DNA of 64,000 nt. It comes from Hoeflea sp. YIM 152468. Lineage in GTDB: Bacteria; Pseudomonadota; Alphaproteobacteria; Rhizobiales; Rhizobiaceae. Position 1 is the stretch's first letter; each line of letters opens with the position of its first letter. The notes under the pieces are model-generated. The model was not told the origin of the DNA. It saw only the letters and a program-made list of their open reading frames with translations, and ran no database searches. Below, in pieces: positions 36,883-45,883 of the stretch. The stretch lies in NCBI RefSeq assembly GCF_029210485.1, contig NZ_JARGET010000003.1, forward strand, positions 186,001-250,000, read 5' to 3'. Made by a program: the position numbers and the translations under genes.

Positions 36883-36913
36883 TCTTCCGATCGGCTTGGG
36901 CAAGAACACCGAA

Positions 36914-37648
36914 ATGCGCGCGAATTACAAACTTCAACGGCTGTGTGTCGAGCCACCTCTTGCCCCCGGGGCAGTGGTGCCGCTGGAGAAAGAGCAGGCG
37001 CACTATCTGCTGACGGTTCTGCGGCTCGAGGACGGGGCGGAAATTCTGGTCTTCAACGGCCGCGATGGCGAATATGGCGCGACGCTGAGGCCACACAGCA
37101 GGAAAGCCGCAGATCTGGAGATCGGGACGCAGACCCGGGCTCAGCCGCCGAAATCCCGGCTGGAGTTCCTGTTTGCACCGCTGAAGATCGGGCGGCTTGA
37201 TTATCTTGTTCAGAAAGCCACAGAAATGGGCGTGGCCAGGATCACGCCGGTGTTTACCGACCATACCCAGTTGCACAAGGTCAATGCCGGACGGCTGGCC
37301 GCCAACATTCTCGAAGCAGCAGAGCAATGCGGCAACCTCGCCATTCCTGACCTGGGCGACGCGATCAAGCTTGAGGCCCTGCTTTCGGGCTGGGACCCGG
37401 CGCGGCGCATCATCTTTTGCAATGAGACCCAGGCGGGCAACAATCCGACCGAAATTCTGGGCAGCCTGATGGAACGCGATCTGGCTTTGCTGGTCGGGCC
37501 GGAGGGCGGATTTTCAGAACGGGAGCGGACCATGTTGTCCAGTTTGCCGTTCGTCACGCCGATACCGCTGGGGCCGCGCATACTGCGCGCCGATACCGCC
37601 GCAGTGGCGGCTTTGACCGCCGTGCAGATGACCATCGGCGATTGGTAG
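36914..37648 (+). CDS. rsmE: 16S rRNA (uracil(1498)-N(3))-methyltransferase RsmE
   Basis: SPOUT-class (trefoil knot) methyltransferase for U1498 of 16S rRNA, 244 aa from MRANYKLQRL at 36914. N-terminal PUA-like domain (QAHYLLTVLRLEDGAEI), then the knot with LVGPEGGFSERE and LGPRILRADTA. The frame is open to 36833, but that part overlaps the previous gene and is not conserved. The third gene in a lysE-unknown-rsmE row. Confidence 0.95.
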   Translation: MRANYKLQRLCVEPPLAPGAVVPLEKEQAHYLLTVLRLEDGAEILVFNGRDGEYGATLRPHSRKAADLEIGTQTRAQPPKSRLEFLFAPLKIGRLDYLVQKATEMGVARITPVFTDHTQLHKVNAGRLAANILEAAEQCGNLAIPDLGDAIKLEALLSGWDPARRIIFCNETQAGNNPTEILGSLMERDLALLVGPEGGFSERERTMLSSLPFVTPIPLGPRILRADTAAVAALTAVQMTIGDW

Positions 37649-37792
37649 AACCAAACAGGGGGCGCGGGATCAAACTTCTTTGATACTGTGATTAGGCAAT
37701 TTTGCTTGCAAGCCGGACCGTTTCCGGTCCAATCAGCGTCAGCATGCGTGGTTGCCGATCGCGCTCAAGTTATAGAAAAAAAAGGGCCGGCT

Positions 37793-39166
37793 ATGGCACG
37801 CGATACCACCGACGACACCCCGATCAACTCGCTTGAGGAGTTGGGCGCCTGGATGGCTGAAGGCTGCAAGCCAAAGGAAAACTGGCGGATAGGCACCGAA
37901 CACGAGAAGTTCGTGTTCTTCACCGAGTCCCATGAACCCGTGCCTTATGAGGGGGAGCGCTCGATCAAGGCGCTGCTCGAAGGCATGGCCATGATGCTCG
38001 GCTGGGAGCCGATTATCGATGCTGGCAAAATCATCGGTCTCGTCGAGCCGACCGGCGCCGGCGCCATCAGCCTGGAACCGGGCGGGCAGTTCGAACTGTC
38101 CGGCGCGCCGCTGCACACCATTCACCAGACTTGCCGCGAATCGAATGCGCATCTGGCGCAATTGCGCGAGATTGCCGAACCGCTGGGCATCCGCTTTCTC
38201 GGCATGGGCGGCAGCCCGACCTGGTCGCTGGCCGAAACGCCGCAGATGCCAAAGTCGCGGTACGACATCATGACCCGCTACATGCCAAAGGTCGGCAGCC
38301 AGGGGCTGGACATGATGTACCGCACCTGCACGATCCAGGTGAACCTCGACTATTCGTCGGAATCCGACATGCGGCGCAAGATGCAACTCGGCATGAAGCT
38401 GCAGCCGCTGGCAACCGCCCTGTTTGCCGCCTCGCCGTTCACTGAAGGCAAGCCGAACGGTCTGGTATCCTGGCGCGGCGACATCTGGCGCGACACCGAC
38501 AATCAGCGCTCGGGCCAATTGCCGTTCGTCTATTCGGATGATTTCGGCTTCATGGATTATGTCGAGTGGGCCCTTGACGTGCCGATGTACTTCGTTCTGC
38601 GCGATGGCCATTATCACGAAGCCACACATGTCACATTCCGACAGTTCATGAATGGTGCTATGAAGGGTGAGCTGGCCCAGCCGCTGCCGACCATGGGCGA
38701 CTGGACCAACCATTTGGGAACGCTGTTTCCCGATGCGCGTCTGAAGCGTTTCATCGAAATGCGCGGCGCCGATGGAGGGCCCTGGCGCCGGATCTGCGCC
38801 CTTCCCGCCTTCTGGGTCGGCTTGCTTTATGATGAAAGTGCGCTTGAAGACGCGCTCGAGCTTACGCGCAGCTGGAGCCTCGATGAGGTCAACCTCCTGC
38901 GTGACACCACGCCGCGAGACGGGCTCAATGCCAAAATCAACGGTCAATCGCTGCACGGGATCGGTCGCGAAGTTCTCGGCATCTCGCGGCGCGGGCTGGT
39001 CAATCGGGCACAGCTGAATGCCGAAGGCAATGACGAGAGCCATTTTCTGGCGCCGCTCGAGGAGTCCATCGCCCGAGGCACCACGCTGGCCGAAGAAATG
39101 CTCGCGCTCTACAACGGCCGCTGGAATGGTGCCGTCGATCCGGTCTTCCAGGACTACGCCTATTGA
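37793..39166 (+). CDS. gshA: glutamate-cysteine ligase (alphaproteobacterial/plant type)
   Basis: First enzyme of glutathione synthesis, ATP-dependent joining of glutamate and cysteine. 457 aa, the usual length for rhizobial GshA. The core has WRIGTEHEKFVF (active-site Glu region), GGQFELSGAPLHTIHQTC and CTIQVNLDYSSESDMRRK. Start at 37793 (MARDTTDDTPIN) with AAGGG about 10 bases upstream, because the longer frame has no GshA resemblance. A small GGACCG/CGGTCC hairpin lies at 37714-37729 in its leader. Confidence 0.96.
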   Translation: MARDTTDDTPINSLEELGAWMAEGCKPKENWRIGTEHEKFVFFTESHEPVPYEGERSIKALLEGMAMMLGWEPIIDAGKIIGLVEPTGAGAISLEPGGQFELSGAPLHTIHQTCRESNAHLAQLREIAEPLGIRFLGMGGSPTWSLAETPQMPKSRYDIMTRYMPKVGSQGLDMMYRTCTIQVNLDYSSESDMRRKMQLGMKLQPLATALFAASPFTEGKPNGLVSWRGDIWRDTDNQRSGQLPFVYSDDFGFMDYVEWALDVPMYFVLRDGHYHEATHVTFRQFMNGAMKGELAQPLPTMGDWTNHLGTLFPDARLKRFIEMRGADGGPWRRICALPAFWVGLLYDESALEDALELTRSWSLDEVNLLRDTTPRDGLNAKINGQSLHGIGREVLGISRRGLVNRAQLNAEGNDESHFLAPLEESIARGTTLAEEMLALYNGRWNGAVDPVFQDYAY

Positions 39167-39292
39167 AGACGCCAGACTGTCAGGCACGAGACGGCTTTCT
39201 GCAATGAGAATCGCTGCCCTAGGCATGAGGCTTCGGGCGGTATAGTCTTCACCCAAGCCTTTGTGGAGGCGATGGAGGAGACAGATAGCCCG

Positions 39293-40174
39293 ATGATGCC
39301 GCTTTACGACATGATGATGAAGGCACAAAACGGTGAAGCCGTGCGTGCCATGGCGAAACAGTTCGGGCTGGATGACACCCAGATGGAACAGGCGATGGCA
39401 GCCCTTATGCCGGCGTTCTCGACCGGCCTGAAGCGCAACGTTTCCAACCCGATGGACATGTCGAATTTCCTCTCTGCACTGGCGGGCGGCCATCACGCCC
39501 AGTATTTCGAGAACCTGCAGACGGCCTTCACGCCGCAGGCCCGGCAAGAGGGGAATGGCATTCTGGGGCACCTGTTCGGCTCCAAGGAGGTCAGCCGCGC
39601 GGTCGCGGCCCAGGCTGCGGCAGCCACCGGGATCGGCCAGGAAATCTACAAGCAGATGCTTCCGGTTCTGGCGACTTCCGTCATGGGCGGGCTGTTCAAA
39701 CAGGCAACCGGTCAATCCGCAAGCCCATCCACGCAGGCTGCGGCGGCGGGCGGCACCAATCCGATCGGCGACCTGATCTCGGAAATGATGCGTCTGGGAA
39801 TGGGTGGTGGTTCGGCAAACCCGGCACAGCAGGCAAAACCAATGGACAACCCGCTGGGGCAGATCCTGGAGGGGATGTTCGGTGGAGGGGCACAGCGCGC
39901 GACGCCACAAGGCAGCGGCAGCGCCCCTTTCGGCGACAACCCGCTCGGACAGATTTTTCAGGACATGCTGGGCAACGCCATGGGTGGCGGTCAGTCAAGA
40001 GAGACGCCCGCACCGGAGCGCCAGCCGGATCAAGCCGCATCACCAGGTGACCGCAATCCCTATGATGCGCTGTTCGGCCAGATGTTCGAGTCCGGCAGGG
40101 AAGTGCAGCAGGGCTACCAGGAGAACATGGAAACGATTTTTGACCAGTATCTTCAGGGCATGAACCGGCATTGA
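39293..40174 (+). CDS. DUF937-like protein with Gly/Ala-rich tail
   Basis: 293 aa from the ATG at 39293 (GTG 39263 is an alternative start). N-terminal half helical: MMPLYDMMMKAQNGEAVRAM, FGLDDTQMEQAMAALMPAF and IGQEIYKQMLPVLATSVMGG, which fits DUF937 (YidB-like). The C-terminal half has three near-repeats of NPLGQI(L/F) (DNPLGQILEGMFGG, DNPLGQIFQDMLG) joined by Gln/Pro/Gly-rich linkers, and ends YDALFGQMFESGREVQQGYQ. Cytosolic, unknown function. GGAGGAG lies 12 bases upstream of the chosen start. Confidence 0.75.
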   Translation: MMPLYDMMMKAQNGEAVRAMAKQFGLDDTQMEQAMAALMPAFSTGLKRNVSNPMDMSNFLSALAGGHHAQYFENLQTAFTPQARQEGNGILGHLFGSKEVSRAVAAQAAAATGIGQEIYKQMLPVLATSVMGGLFKQATGQSASPSTQAAAAGGTNPIGDLISEMMRLGMGGGSANPAQQAKPMDNPLGQILEGMFGGGAQRATPQGSGSAPFGDNPLGQIFQDMLGNAMGGGQSRETPAPERQPDQAASPGDRNPYDALFGQMFESGREVQQGYQENMETIFDQYLQGMNRH

Positions 40175-40298
40175 TGCATCACGCATTCCAAGACCTGCAA
40201 TGTCCTGTGCGCATGCTCCCGGACACAGCGGCGTAACCGCAAACAAAAGAAAGACCCGGCCGCGCAGACTCAAGGAGTTGCCAGCGACCGGGCAAAGG

Positions 40299-40320
40299 CG
40301 GGATACGGGGCGGTATCCCG
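40299..40320. repeat. 8-base inverted repeat 3' to the DUF1127 gene
   Basis: CGGGATAC and GTATCCCG around 6 bases, 35 bases past the DUF1127 stop on the minus strand. No T run follows directly. Further along on the minus strand, CCCGG...CCGGG with TCTTTCTTTTG after it (to about 40240) is a better terminator candidate. This gap also ends the DUF937 gene from the other side. Confidence 0.4.
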
Positions 40321-40354
40321 CAGGGGACTTTAAATCAGCCGGCGGCAAAACCGC

Positions 40355-40624
40355 TCAGCTGAATGAATTCAGTCTCGCCCGTCGAGCCAGTTCAACGGTC
40401 GGATCCGCATTGCGCGGCATCGACATGCCAAAGTGCACATCCTCGCGGGTCAATCCGATGTCTGCCAATTCGCGGTCGGATAACTCATCCAGCTTGCGCG
40501 CAAGCTGGCGACGCACCAGCGCCTTGGCGGCTTTTTGCGAATTTTGCATCATGACATGAAACACGTTCAGGACTGCCGTGCGGAAAGATGTCGTGGGGAC
40601 GGGCGTGAAACTGTGGGCATTCAT
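40355..40624 (-). CDS. DUF1127 small protein
   Basis: 89 aa. The C-terminal half carries the DUF1127 (YjiS-like) signature: ALVRRQLARKLDELSDREL and ADIGLTREDV. In rhizobia and Brucella such Arg-rich small proteins are linked to RNA turnover and phosphate or carbon metabolism, and several are direct targets of the LysR regulator VtlR. The ATG at 40624 is preceded by CAGGGAA. The much longer frame through the opposite LysR gene is spurious. Divergent from a VtlR/LsrB-like gene across 147 bases. Confidence 0.85.
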   Translation of the reverse strand: MNAHSFTPVPTTSFRTAVLNVFHVMMQNSQKAAKALVRRQLARKLDELSDRELADIGLTREDVHFGMSMPRNADPTVELARRARLNSFS

Positions 40625-40771
40625 GGCGACATTCCCTGGCTTCCATAAGGAGCGTGAAGGTGGCAGACCGACGCAAACCACGGCTTGCAGTGCCTTTGTC
40701 TCAAAATTCGATTGATCAGACCAACGAATGTTTTTAATCCTTAGTATGAAATTCTTTGATAGGAGTCGCCG

Positions 40772-41731
40772 ATGCCTGCACCGCTCGACATTGACCAGTT
40801 GCAAACATTCGTCGCCATCGTCGACACCGGCAGCTTTACCCGCGCCGCCGACAAGGTGTTCAAGACCCAGAGCGCCGTTTCGATGCAAATGCGGCGTCTG
40901 GAAGAAAGGGTCGGCAAGAAACTGTTCATTCGCGATGGCAGGCTCAACCGGCTGAGTGAAGACGGTGAGCGCATGCTCGGCTATGCTCGGCGGATCATCC
41001 GGCTCAACAATGAAACATTTGCCGCCTTCGACGACCAACAGCTGGAAGGCTCGATCCGGATCGGGACACCGGACGACTATGCCGACCGCTACATGCCCGG
41101 CATCATCGCCCGCTTCGCCAAGACGAATCCGAATGTTGAGCTCTACATAGAGTGCGAGCCCTCTTCCGAGCTCGCCGCCCGGCTCGCCCGCGGCGAGCTT
41201 GATGTCGCCCTGGTCACCCACAATCCGCGCGAGCGCGCCTCGGAAGTGGTCCGCACCGAGCCGCTTTACTGGGTCACGTCGATGAACCACAGTGTGCATG
41301 AAGATGCGGTGGTACCGCTGGCTGTCGGAAGAAGATCCTGCCTGTGGCGCAACCTGGCCTGTTCAGCCCTCGATTCGGCCGGCCGGGATTATCAGGTGCT
41401 GTTTACCAGCTGGTCGGCGACAGTGGTAGCCTCGGCGGTGCTGTCCGGCCTTGCGGTCTCGCTGCTGCCGGAATGCGCCGTGCGTCCGGGTATGCGGATT
41501 CTCTCGCCGGCTGACGGCTTTCCCGCCCTGCAGCCAGCACAGATCGGCCTGATGAAAAGACCCGGTGCGCCCGCGGCGCTTGTCAATGCGATCAGCGGCC
41601 ATATCGCTGCCAGCCTCGACAACATCACCCCGGTCGGAAAGGACGAGAAGCCGCTGCTGGCCGGTTCCGGGTCGTCACCGCGCCGGGAGGCGAGAGGCAG
41701 ACCGGACATCGCTGCGATCCCGGCATGGTAG
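40772..41731 (+). CDS. LysR family regulator, VtlR/LsrB-like
   Basis: 319 aa. The N-terminus reads LDIDQLQTFVAIVDTGSF, TRAADKVFKTQSAVSMQMRR and LEERVGKKLFIRDGR, and the effector domain IRIGTPDDYADRYMPGIIARF, a pattern I associate with the LsrB (Sinorhizobium) and VtlR (Brucella) group. AGGAG precedes the ATG. The gene faces a DUF1127 gene, in keeping with VtlR control of DUF1127 genes in Brucella. The last 25 residues are a variable tail. Subgroup placement is by recognition only. No AbcR-like sRNA was seen beside it. Confidence 0.85.
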   Translation: MPAPLDIDQLQTFVAIVDTGSFTRAADKVFKTQSAVSMQMRRLEERVGKKLFIRDGRLNRLSEDGERMLGYARRIIRLNNETFAAFDDQQLEGSIRIGTPDDYADRYMPGIIARFAKTNPNVELYIECEPSSELAARLARGELDVALVTHNPRERASEVVRTEPLYWVTSMNHSVHEDAVVPLAVGRRSCLWRNLACSALDSAGRDYQVLFTSWSATVVASAVLSGLAVSLLPECAVRPGMRILSPADGFPALQPAQIGLMKRPGAPAALVNAISGHIAASLDNITPVGKDEKPLLAGSGSSPRREARGRPDIAAIPAW

Positions 41732-41814
41732 CTGGTGGGCCGCGCCTGATCGGCACAGCCTGACATTGCACCGTTTTTGCGTTACCCTCTCAGGGCTCAC
41801 AGCACAGAGAGGAA

Positions 41815-42927
41815 ATGGCCGTGTCGTTCATTTCATCGATCCGCTACATCAAGCCCGATATGCACCGGGCCTTCGTGGCCGAGCGTCTCAAAGCTCTCAA
41901 ACACCAACTCGATCAAGAAATCCGGGATACGACGGGCGCTGCCTCGCTGCGGTTGGCAACCTGGAACCTGATGCATTTTTCCGATGGCGGCGCCTACGAT
42001 CGCACAACGGAATCCCTGCTGTACATAGCCGAGATCATCGACCATTTCGATCTGGTGGCCATCCAGGAGGTCAACCACGACCTGAGGAAATTCGAGCTGC
42101 TGATGCAGCGGTATCTGGGCGGCGACTGGGACTATATTCTCACCGACGCGAGTGGCAACCGCGAGCGCCTGGCCTTTGTCTACCGCAAGGCCAAGGTGCG
42201 CTTCCTGCGCGAAGCAGGCGAAATCGTCCTGCCGGAAGGCCAGGAGATCGTCGCGCCGGACCAGGAGAACGCGACGCGCAAATTGCAGTTCGCGCGCACG
42301 CCCTTCGCGGTAACCTTCCAGGCCGGGTGGTTTCGCTTCAAGCTTTGCACCGTGCATATCTATTACGGGAAATCGGCAGACTCCTCGCCCGAGATGGACC
42401 TGCGCCGCAACGAGATCGAAAAGATTGCCGTGTTTTTGGCCAATGTCCAGAAGGCGGAAAAGCGGAGCTCGGGGACCGACGCGAACATGATCCTGCTCGG
42501 TGATTTCAACATTGTCAGCCCCGAACACAGGACGATGAAGGCGCTGCTCGATGCCGGGTTTGTGACCACGGAGGGCATTCGCGACGCGGCCTCAAGCCTG
42601 TCGGGCAAGCACCATTACGACCAGATCGTCTTCAAGCTCGGCGAGAAGAGGGTCAAGCTCGGCGCCTCGGGCGTGCTGGACATCTTCAAGAGCGTTTATC
42701 GCAGCGAAGATGCGGAGCACTATGCGCGTGAAGCCGACATCCGCAAGATAACACACGGCAGAGACGGTGAGCCCCGTGATGAAGAGCAGGCCATGACCTA
42801 TTTCCGCAGATACTACCGCAAGCACCAATTGTCCGACCACAATCTGCTCTGGTGCGAGGTGAAGACGGATTTTTCCGGTCACTATCTCGATGCGGTGGCG
42901 GCTGGGCATGATCCGCGCAAGATGTGA
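41815..42927 (+). CDS. endonuclease/exonuclease/phosphatase (EEP) family protein
   Basis: 370 aa with the DNase I-like fold. RLATWNLMHF and AIQEVNHDL (metal-binding Glu), then LLGDFNIVSPEH and LSDHNLLWCEV (catalytic Asp-His) are visible. The Mg2+-dependent core appears complete. No signal peptide, so probably cytosolic. It could act on nucleic acid or a phosphoester. There is nothing in the context to tell which. GAGAGGAAATGGCC gives the ribosome-binding site (ATG at 41815). Confidence 0.85.
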   Translation: MAVSFISSIRYIKPDMHRAFVAERLKALKHQLDQEIRDTTGAASLRLATWNLMHFSDGGAYDRTTESLLYIAEIIDHFDLVAIQEVNHDLRKFELLMQRYLGGDWDYILTDASGNRERLAFVYRKAKVRFLREAGEIVLPEGQEIVAPDQENATRKLQFARTPFAVTFQAGWFRFKLCTVHIYYGKSADSSPEMDLRRNEIEKIAVFLANVQKAEKRSSGTDANMILLGDFNIVSPEHRTMKALLDAGFVTTEGIRDAASSLSGKHHYDQIVFKLGEKRVKLGASGVLDIFKSVYRSEDAEHYAREADIRKITHGRDGEPRDEEQAMTYFRRYYRKHQLSDHNLLWCEVKTDFSGHYLDAVAAGHDPRKM

Positions 42928-42990
42928 ACCGGTCAGCGCTTCCAGTCTGCACTCAGACGGACGACAGCTCGCAGCGGTAGCACCCGATAG

Positions 42991-43404
42991 TCATGCTATG
43001 TGAATGGCCAGCAGCAACCACTGGATAAGATTGACGGCCAGGCCGACGATGAACAGCAACCGGCGGATTCTGATGCGGTTGCTTGTCAGATGCACATAGG
43101 CATGAACAACACGCGTCAGCACGAAGGCCCAGGCCAGAACAATGGCGGCCAGACCCGCACCACCGGTGACAAAAAGGGACAGACACACCGCAAAAAACAG
43201 CACAGGCAGTTCGAACTGGTTCGACAGATTGCGTGCCGCCGTCGCACTCGGCTCCGGTTCAATCGAGGGAACCTTGAAGTCTGAAGGCCTGGCCGCACCT
43301 GCCTTTACCGCTGCAATGCGCCGCGACGACACCATGGTGTAAATGATCAGGGTCAGGAACACCTGAGCGATGACGGGCCAGAATATTGCCGTGGAATTGG
43401 TCAT
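42991..43404 (-). CDS. MAPEG family membrane protein
   Basis: 137 aa, four predicted helices. Features include FWPVIAQVFLTLIIYTMVSSRRI, the loop NLSNQFELPVLFFAVCLSL (MAPEG RxxxNxxE-P pattern), then RVVHAYVHLTSNRIRIRRLLF. MAPEG proteins include glutathione transferases, but many bacterial members have no known substrate. Convergent with the EEP gene. Confidence 0.85.
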   Translation of the reverse strand: MTNSTAIFWPVIAQVFLTLIIYTMVSSRRIAAVKAGAARPSDFKVPSIEPEPSATAARNLSNQFELPVLFFAVCLSLFVTGGAGLAAIVLAWAFVLTRVVHAYVHLTSNRIRIRRLLFIVGLAVNLIQWLLLAIHIA

Positions 43405-43484
43405 GGTTGAAAACGCCTGTGTTTGTGTAAGCTGATCTTATCTGTCCGGGCTTTCTCTGTGCCACTAACTAGACAAGTCATCAA

Positions 43485-44084
43485 TCAGTCAACCTGCGGC
43501 GCAGGCTTGCTGGCCCAGCGCCAAACCCACAACGTTGCAATCAGGCCCGAGGCGACCAGGAGACTGGCGTATTTGCCGCGGGTCAGAACCTGCAAGACGA
43601 AGACCAGCTGATCGTTGAACGACAGAGCCAGCGCCTTGGGAGCAAACATCGCGTCTGCCACGGAATTCTCGATGAAGTCGCACCCCAGAAAGGTGAAGGC
43701 CGAAACCAGGGTGAGCGCGAACGCAATGCCAATCGCGCGGGGCAACCGGTTGGACTCGGCGCGCCCGAAAAGTGCGGCGAACGCGCAAAAGCCGATGCTC
43801 GCTGCCAGCAGCGGCGGCAAGACAAGATCCAGCCCGGCGTGCAGAGCGAGATAGGCTTCCGACGCGCTTTGCCTGCCTTCAAGCTGCGCTGCCCGGTGAT
43901 CGGAGACAAAGGCATCGAACAAGGTGCGTGCCTGCCCGACATCGTAGCCGAACAGAACCGCGTCCGGTAGTTTCATGCCATCGACAAGCGCGGTGATCGC
44001 CGGGGCCTCAACCGTAAAGACGTAAATATAGAGACCGGCTGTGACGGCGCAGAGCAGCACGCCAAGCCAGAGCCACCGCATCAC
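43485..44084 (-). CDS. hypothetical inner-membrane protein
   Basis: 199 aa, about four hydrophobic segments: [60 protein letters not shown] and ASLLVASGLIATLWVWRWA. No family is recognised. Start GTG at 44084 overlaps the guaB stop by 4 bases. ATG at 44081 is also possible. It is probably transcribed with guaB. Confidence 0.7.
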   Translation of the reverse strand: MMRWLWLGVLLCAVTAGLYIYVFTVEAPAITALVDGMKLPDAVLFGYDVGQARTLFDAFVSDHRAAQLEGRQSASEAYLALHAGLDLVLPPLLAASIGFCAFAALFGRAESNRLPRAIGIAFALTLVSAFTFLGCDFIENSVADAMFAPKALALSFNDQLVFVLQVLTRGKYASLLVASGLIATLWVWRWASKPAPQVD

Positions 44085-45583
44085 ACCGCGCCAGGATAAT
44101 TGGGGCTTTCCCGGGTGATGGTGACATCATGGGTATGGCTTTCGCGCAAACCCGCGTTGGATATGCGCACGAACGTCGCCCGCGCGTGAAAATCCGCCAG
44201 ATTAGCGGCGCCGACATAGCCCATGGCAGCCTTGAGGCCGCCAGCCAGTTGATGCAGCACCCCCGAAACCGGCCCCTTGTAGGGGACCTGGCCCTCGATT
44301 CCCTCGGGAACCAGCTTGAGCGTGTCTCGCACCTCGGCCTGGAAATAGCGGTCGGCCGAGCCCCGCGCCATGGCGCCGACAGAGCCCATGCCACGATAGG
44401 CCTTGTAGGAGCGGCCCTGATGCAAATAGACCTCACCCGGGCTTTCATCGGTTCCGGCCAGCAACGAGCCGACCATGACCGCCGAGGCACCGGCCGCAAT
44501 TGCCTTGGCCAGATCGCCGGAGTACTTGATGCCGCCGTCGGCGATCACCGGAATATTGTGCTTCTGAGCTTCATTCACCGCACTCATGATGGCGGTGAGC
44601 TGAGGCATGCCGACGCCGGCGACAATGCGCGTGGTGCAGATCGAGCCAGGCCCGATACCAACCTTGACGGCGTCCGCACCCGCGTCAATGAGCGCCTTGG
44701 TGCCTTCTGCGGTGGCGACGTTGCCAGCCATGATGCGCACCGAATTGGACAGTTTCTTGGCGCGCATGACCGCATCAAGCACCCTCTGCGAATGGCCATG
44801 CGCGGTGTCGATCACCAGAAGATCAACGCCGGCATCGATCAGGCGCTCGGCACGCTCAAATCCATCCTCCCCGACCGAGGTCGCTGCCGCTGCGCGCAAG
44901 CGGCCCTGTTCGTCTTTGGACGCGTGCGGATTGAGCTGCGTCTTCTCGATGTCCTTGACCGTGATCAGGCCGACGCAACGCCCCTCGCCGTCCACAACCA
45001 CCAGCTTTTCGATGCGGTGAGCGTGCAACAGCCGCTTTGCTTCGGTTTGCTCGACGCTTTCCTTGACCGTGATCAGGTTCTCATGAGTCATCAGCTCATG
45101 GATCTTCTGGTTCGGATCGGAGGCAAACCGCACATCGCGGTTGGTCAGAATGCCCACCAGATGTCCGGGGCCGGTGATGATGCCGCCGCGATGCTCAACC
45201 ACAGGAATGCCGGAAATGCCATGCGCCTTCATCAGTGCCAGCGCTTCCGATAGCGGCGCCTGCGGGCTGATGGTCACCGGATTGACGACCATTCCGCTTT
45301 CGAATTTCTTGACCTGGCGAACCTGCTCGGCTTGCTCTTCCGGGTCCAGATTGCGGTGAATGACGCCAATGCCGCCGGCCTGCGCCATGGCAATGGCCAG
45401 CCGAGCCTCGGTCACCGTATCCATGGCGGACGAAATGATGGGAAGATTGAGATCGAATCCGCGCGCAATGCTGGTGGCGATATTGGCCTGGCCCGGCATT
45501 ACTTCGGAATGACCGGGCTGCAGCAGCACGTCATCGAAGGTCAGCGCTTCTACGCCTGTAATGGATTGGATAATGGTCGCCAT
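44081..45583 (-). CDS. guaB: inosine-5'-monophosphate dehydrogenase
   Basis: NAD-dependent oxidation of IMP to XMP, the committed step of GMP synthesis. 500 aa from [19 protein letters not shown] at 45583. TIM-barrel with two CBS domains inserted (about residues 95-205, [10 protein letters not shown] and [13 protein letters not shown]). The active-site loop [13 protein letters not shown] has the catalytic Cys near residue 315. [10 protein letters not shown] is the flap region. The frame is open to 45757, but those residues are unlike GuaB. Confidence 0.98.
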   Translation of the reverse strand: MATIIQSITGVEALTFDDVLLQPGHSEVMPGQANIATSIARGFDLNLPIISSAMDTVTEARLAIAMAQAGGIGVIHRNLDPEEQAEQVRQVKKFESGMVVNPVTISPQAPLSEALALMKAHGISGIPVVEHRGGIITGPGHLVGILTNRDVRFASDPNQKIHELMTHENLITVKESVEQTEAKRLLHAHRIEKLVVVDGEGRCVGLITVKDIEKTQLNPHASKDEQGRLRAAAATSVGEDGFERAERLIDAGVDLLVIDTAHGHSQRVLDAVMRAKKLSNSVRIMAGNVATAEGTKALIDAGADAVKVGIGPGSICTTRIVAGVGMPQLTAIMSAVNEAQKHNIPVIADGGIKYSGDLAKAIAAGASAVMVGSLLAGTDESPGEVYLHQGRSYKAYRGMGSVGAMARGSADRYFQAEVRDTLKLVPEGIEGQVPYKGPVSGVLHQLAGGLKAAMGYVGAANLADFHARATFVRISNAGLRESHTHDVTITRESPNYPGAV

Positions 45584-45883
45584 CGCCTGTCGGCTCCGTC
45601 TGTTCGGGGCCGCCCGAAACCGGGCCGCCCGATGCTGATTTCGGGTGTTCGCGTTGGCAGCGGCAAGTACCATGCTTCCCGTCCTTATGAAAGAGCCGGA
45701 AAGCGATTGAGCACCGAATTTCGCTGCAGCGCACAGTTTGCAACCATTGTGACCCAACCACCGCGTTCTGCAAGTTTTTGCGGTTCACACACCTGCAAGG
45801 CCGTCTGCGCCGCGACGCCTGCGCCGCTGCTGCCGGTTGGGGCAGCCGCAGCGCAGGTCCATCAGCGTATGAGCGGCGGCTGC
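45584..45883. other. intergenic region upstream of guaB
   Basis: About 300 bases between the guaB start and the end of the quinone-reductase-like gene (both on the minus strand). It should hold the guaB promoter. I see several GC-rich short repeats (GGGCCGCCCG near 45607 and 45622) but no gene, riboswitch or clear terminator. Confidence 0.4.

Noticed and set aside
37739-39910. 723-aa open frame on the minus strand opposite gshA and the DUF937 gene
   Set aside because: A shadow of GC-rich third-position codon bias. The plus-strand genes show clear family motifs, and the minus-strand product is rich in His, Arg, Gly and lacks domain or start features.
40625-40771. AbcR sRNA beside the VtlR/LsrB-like gene
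   Set aside because: No strong terminator or CTCCC-type loop seen in either flank.
40355-41299. 314-aa minus-strand frame covering DUF1127 and the opposite LysR gene
   Set aside because: Only the last 89 residues carry the DUF1127 signature, and the rest is antisense to the LysR gene. The short frame is kept.
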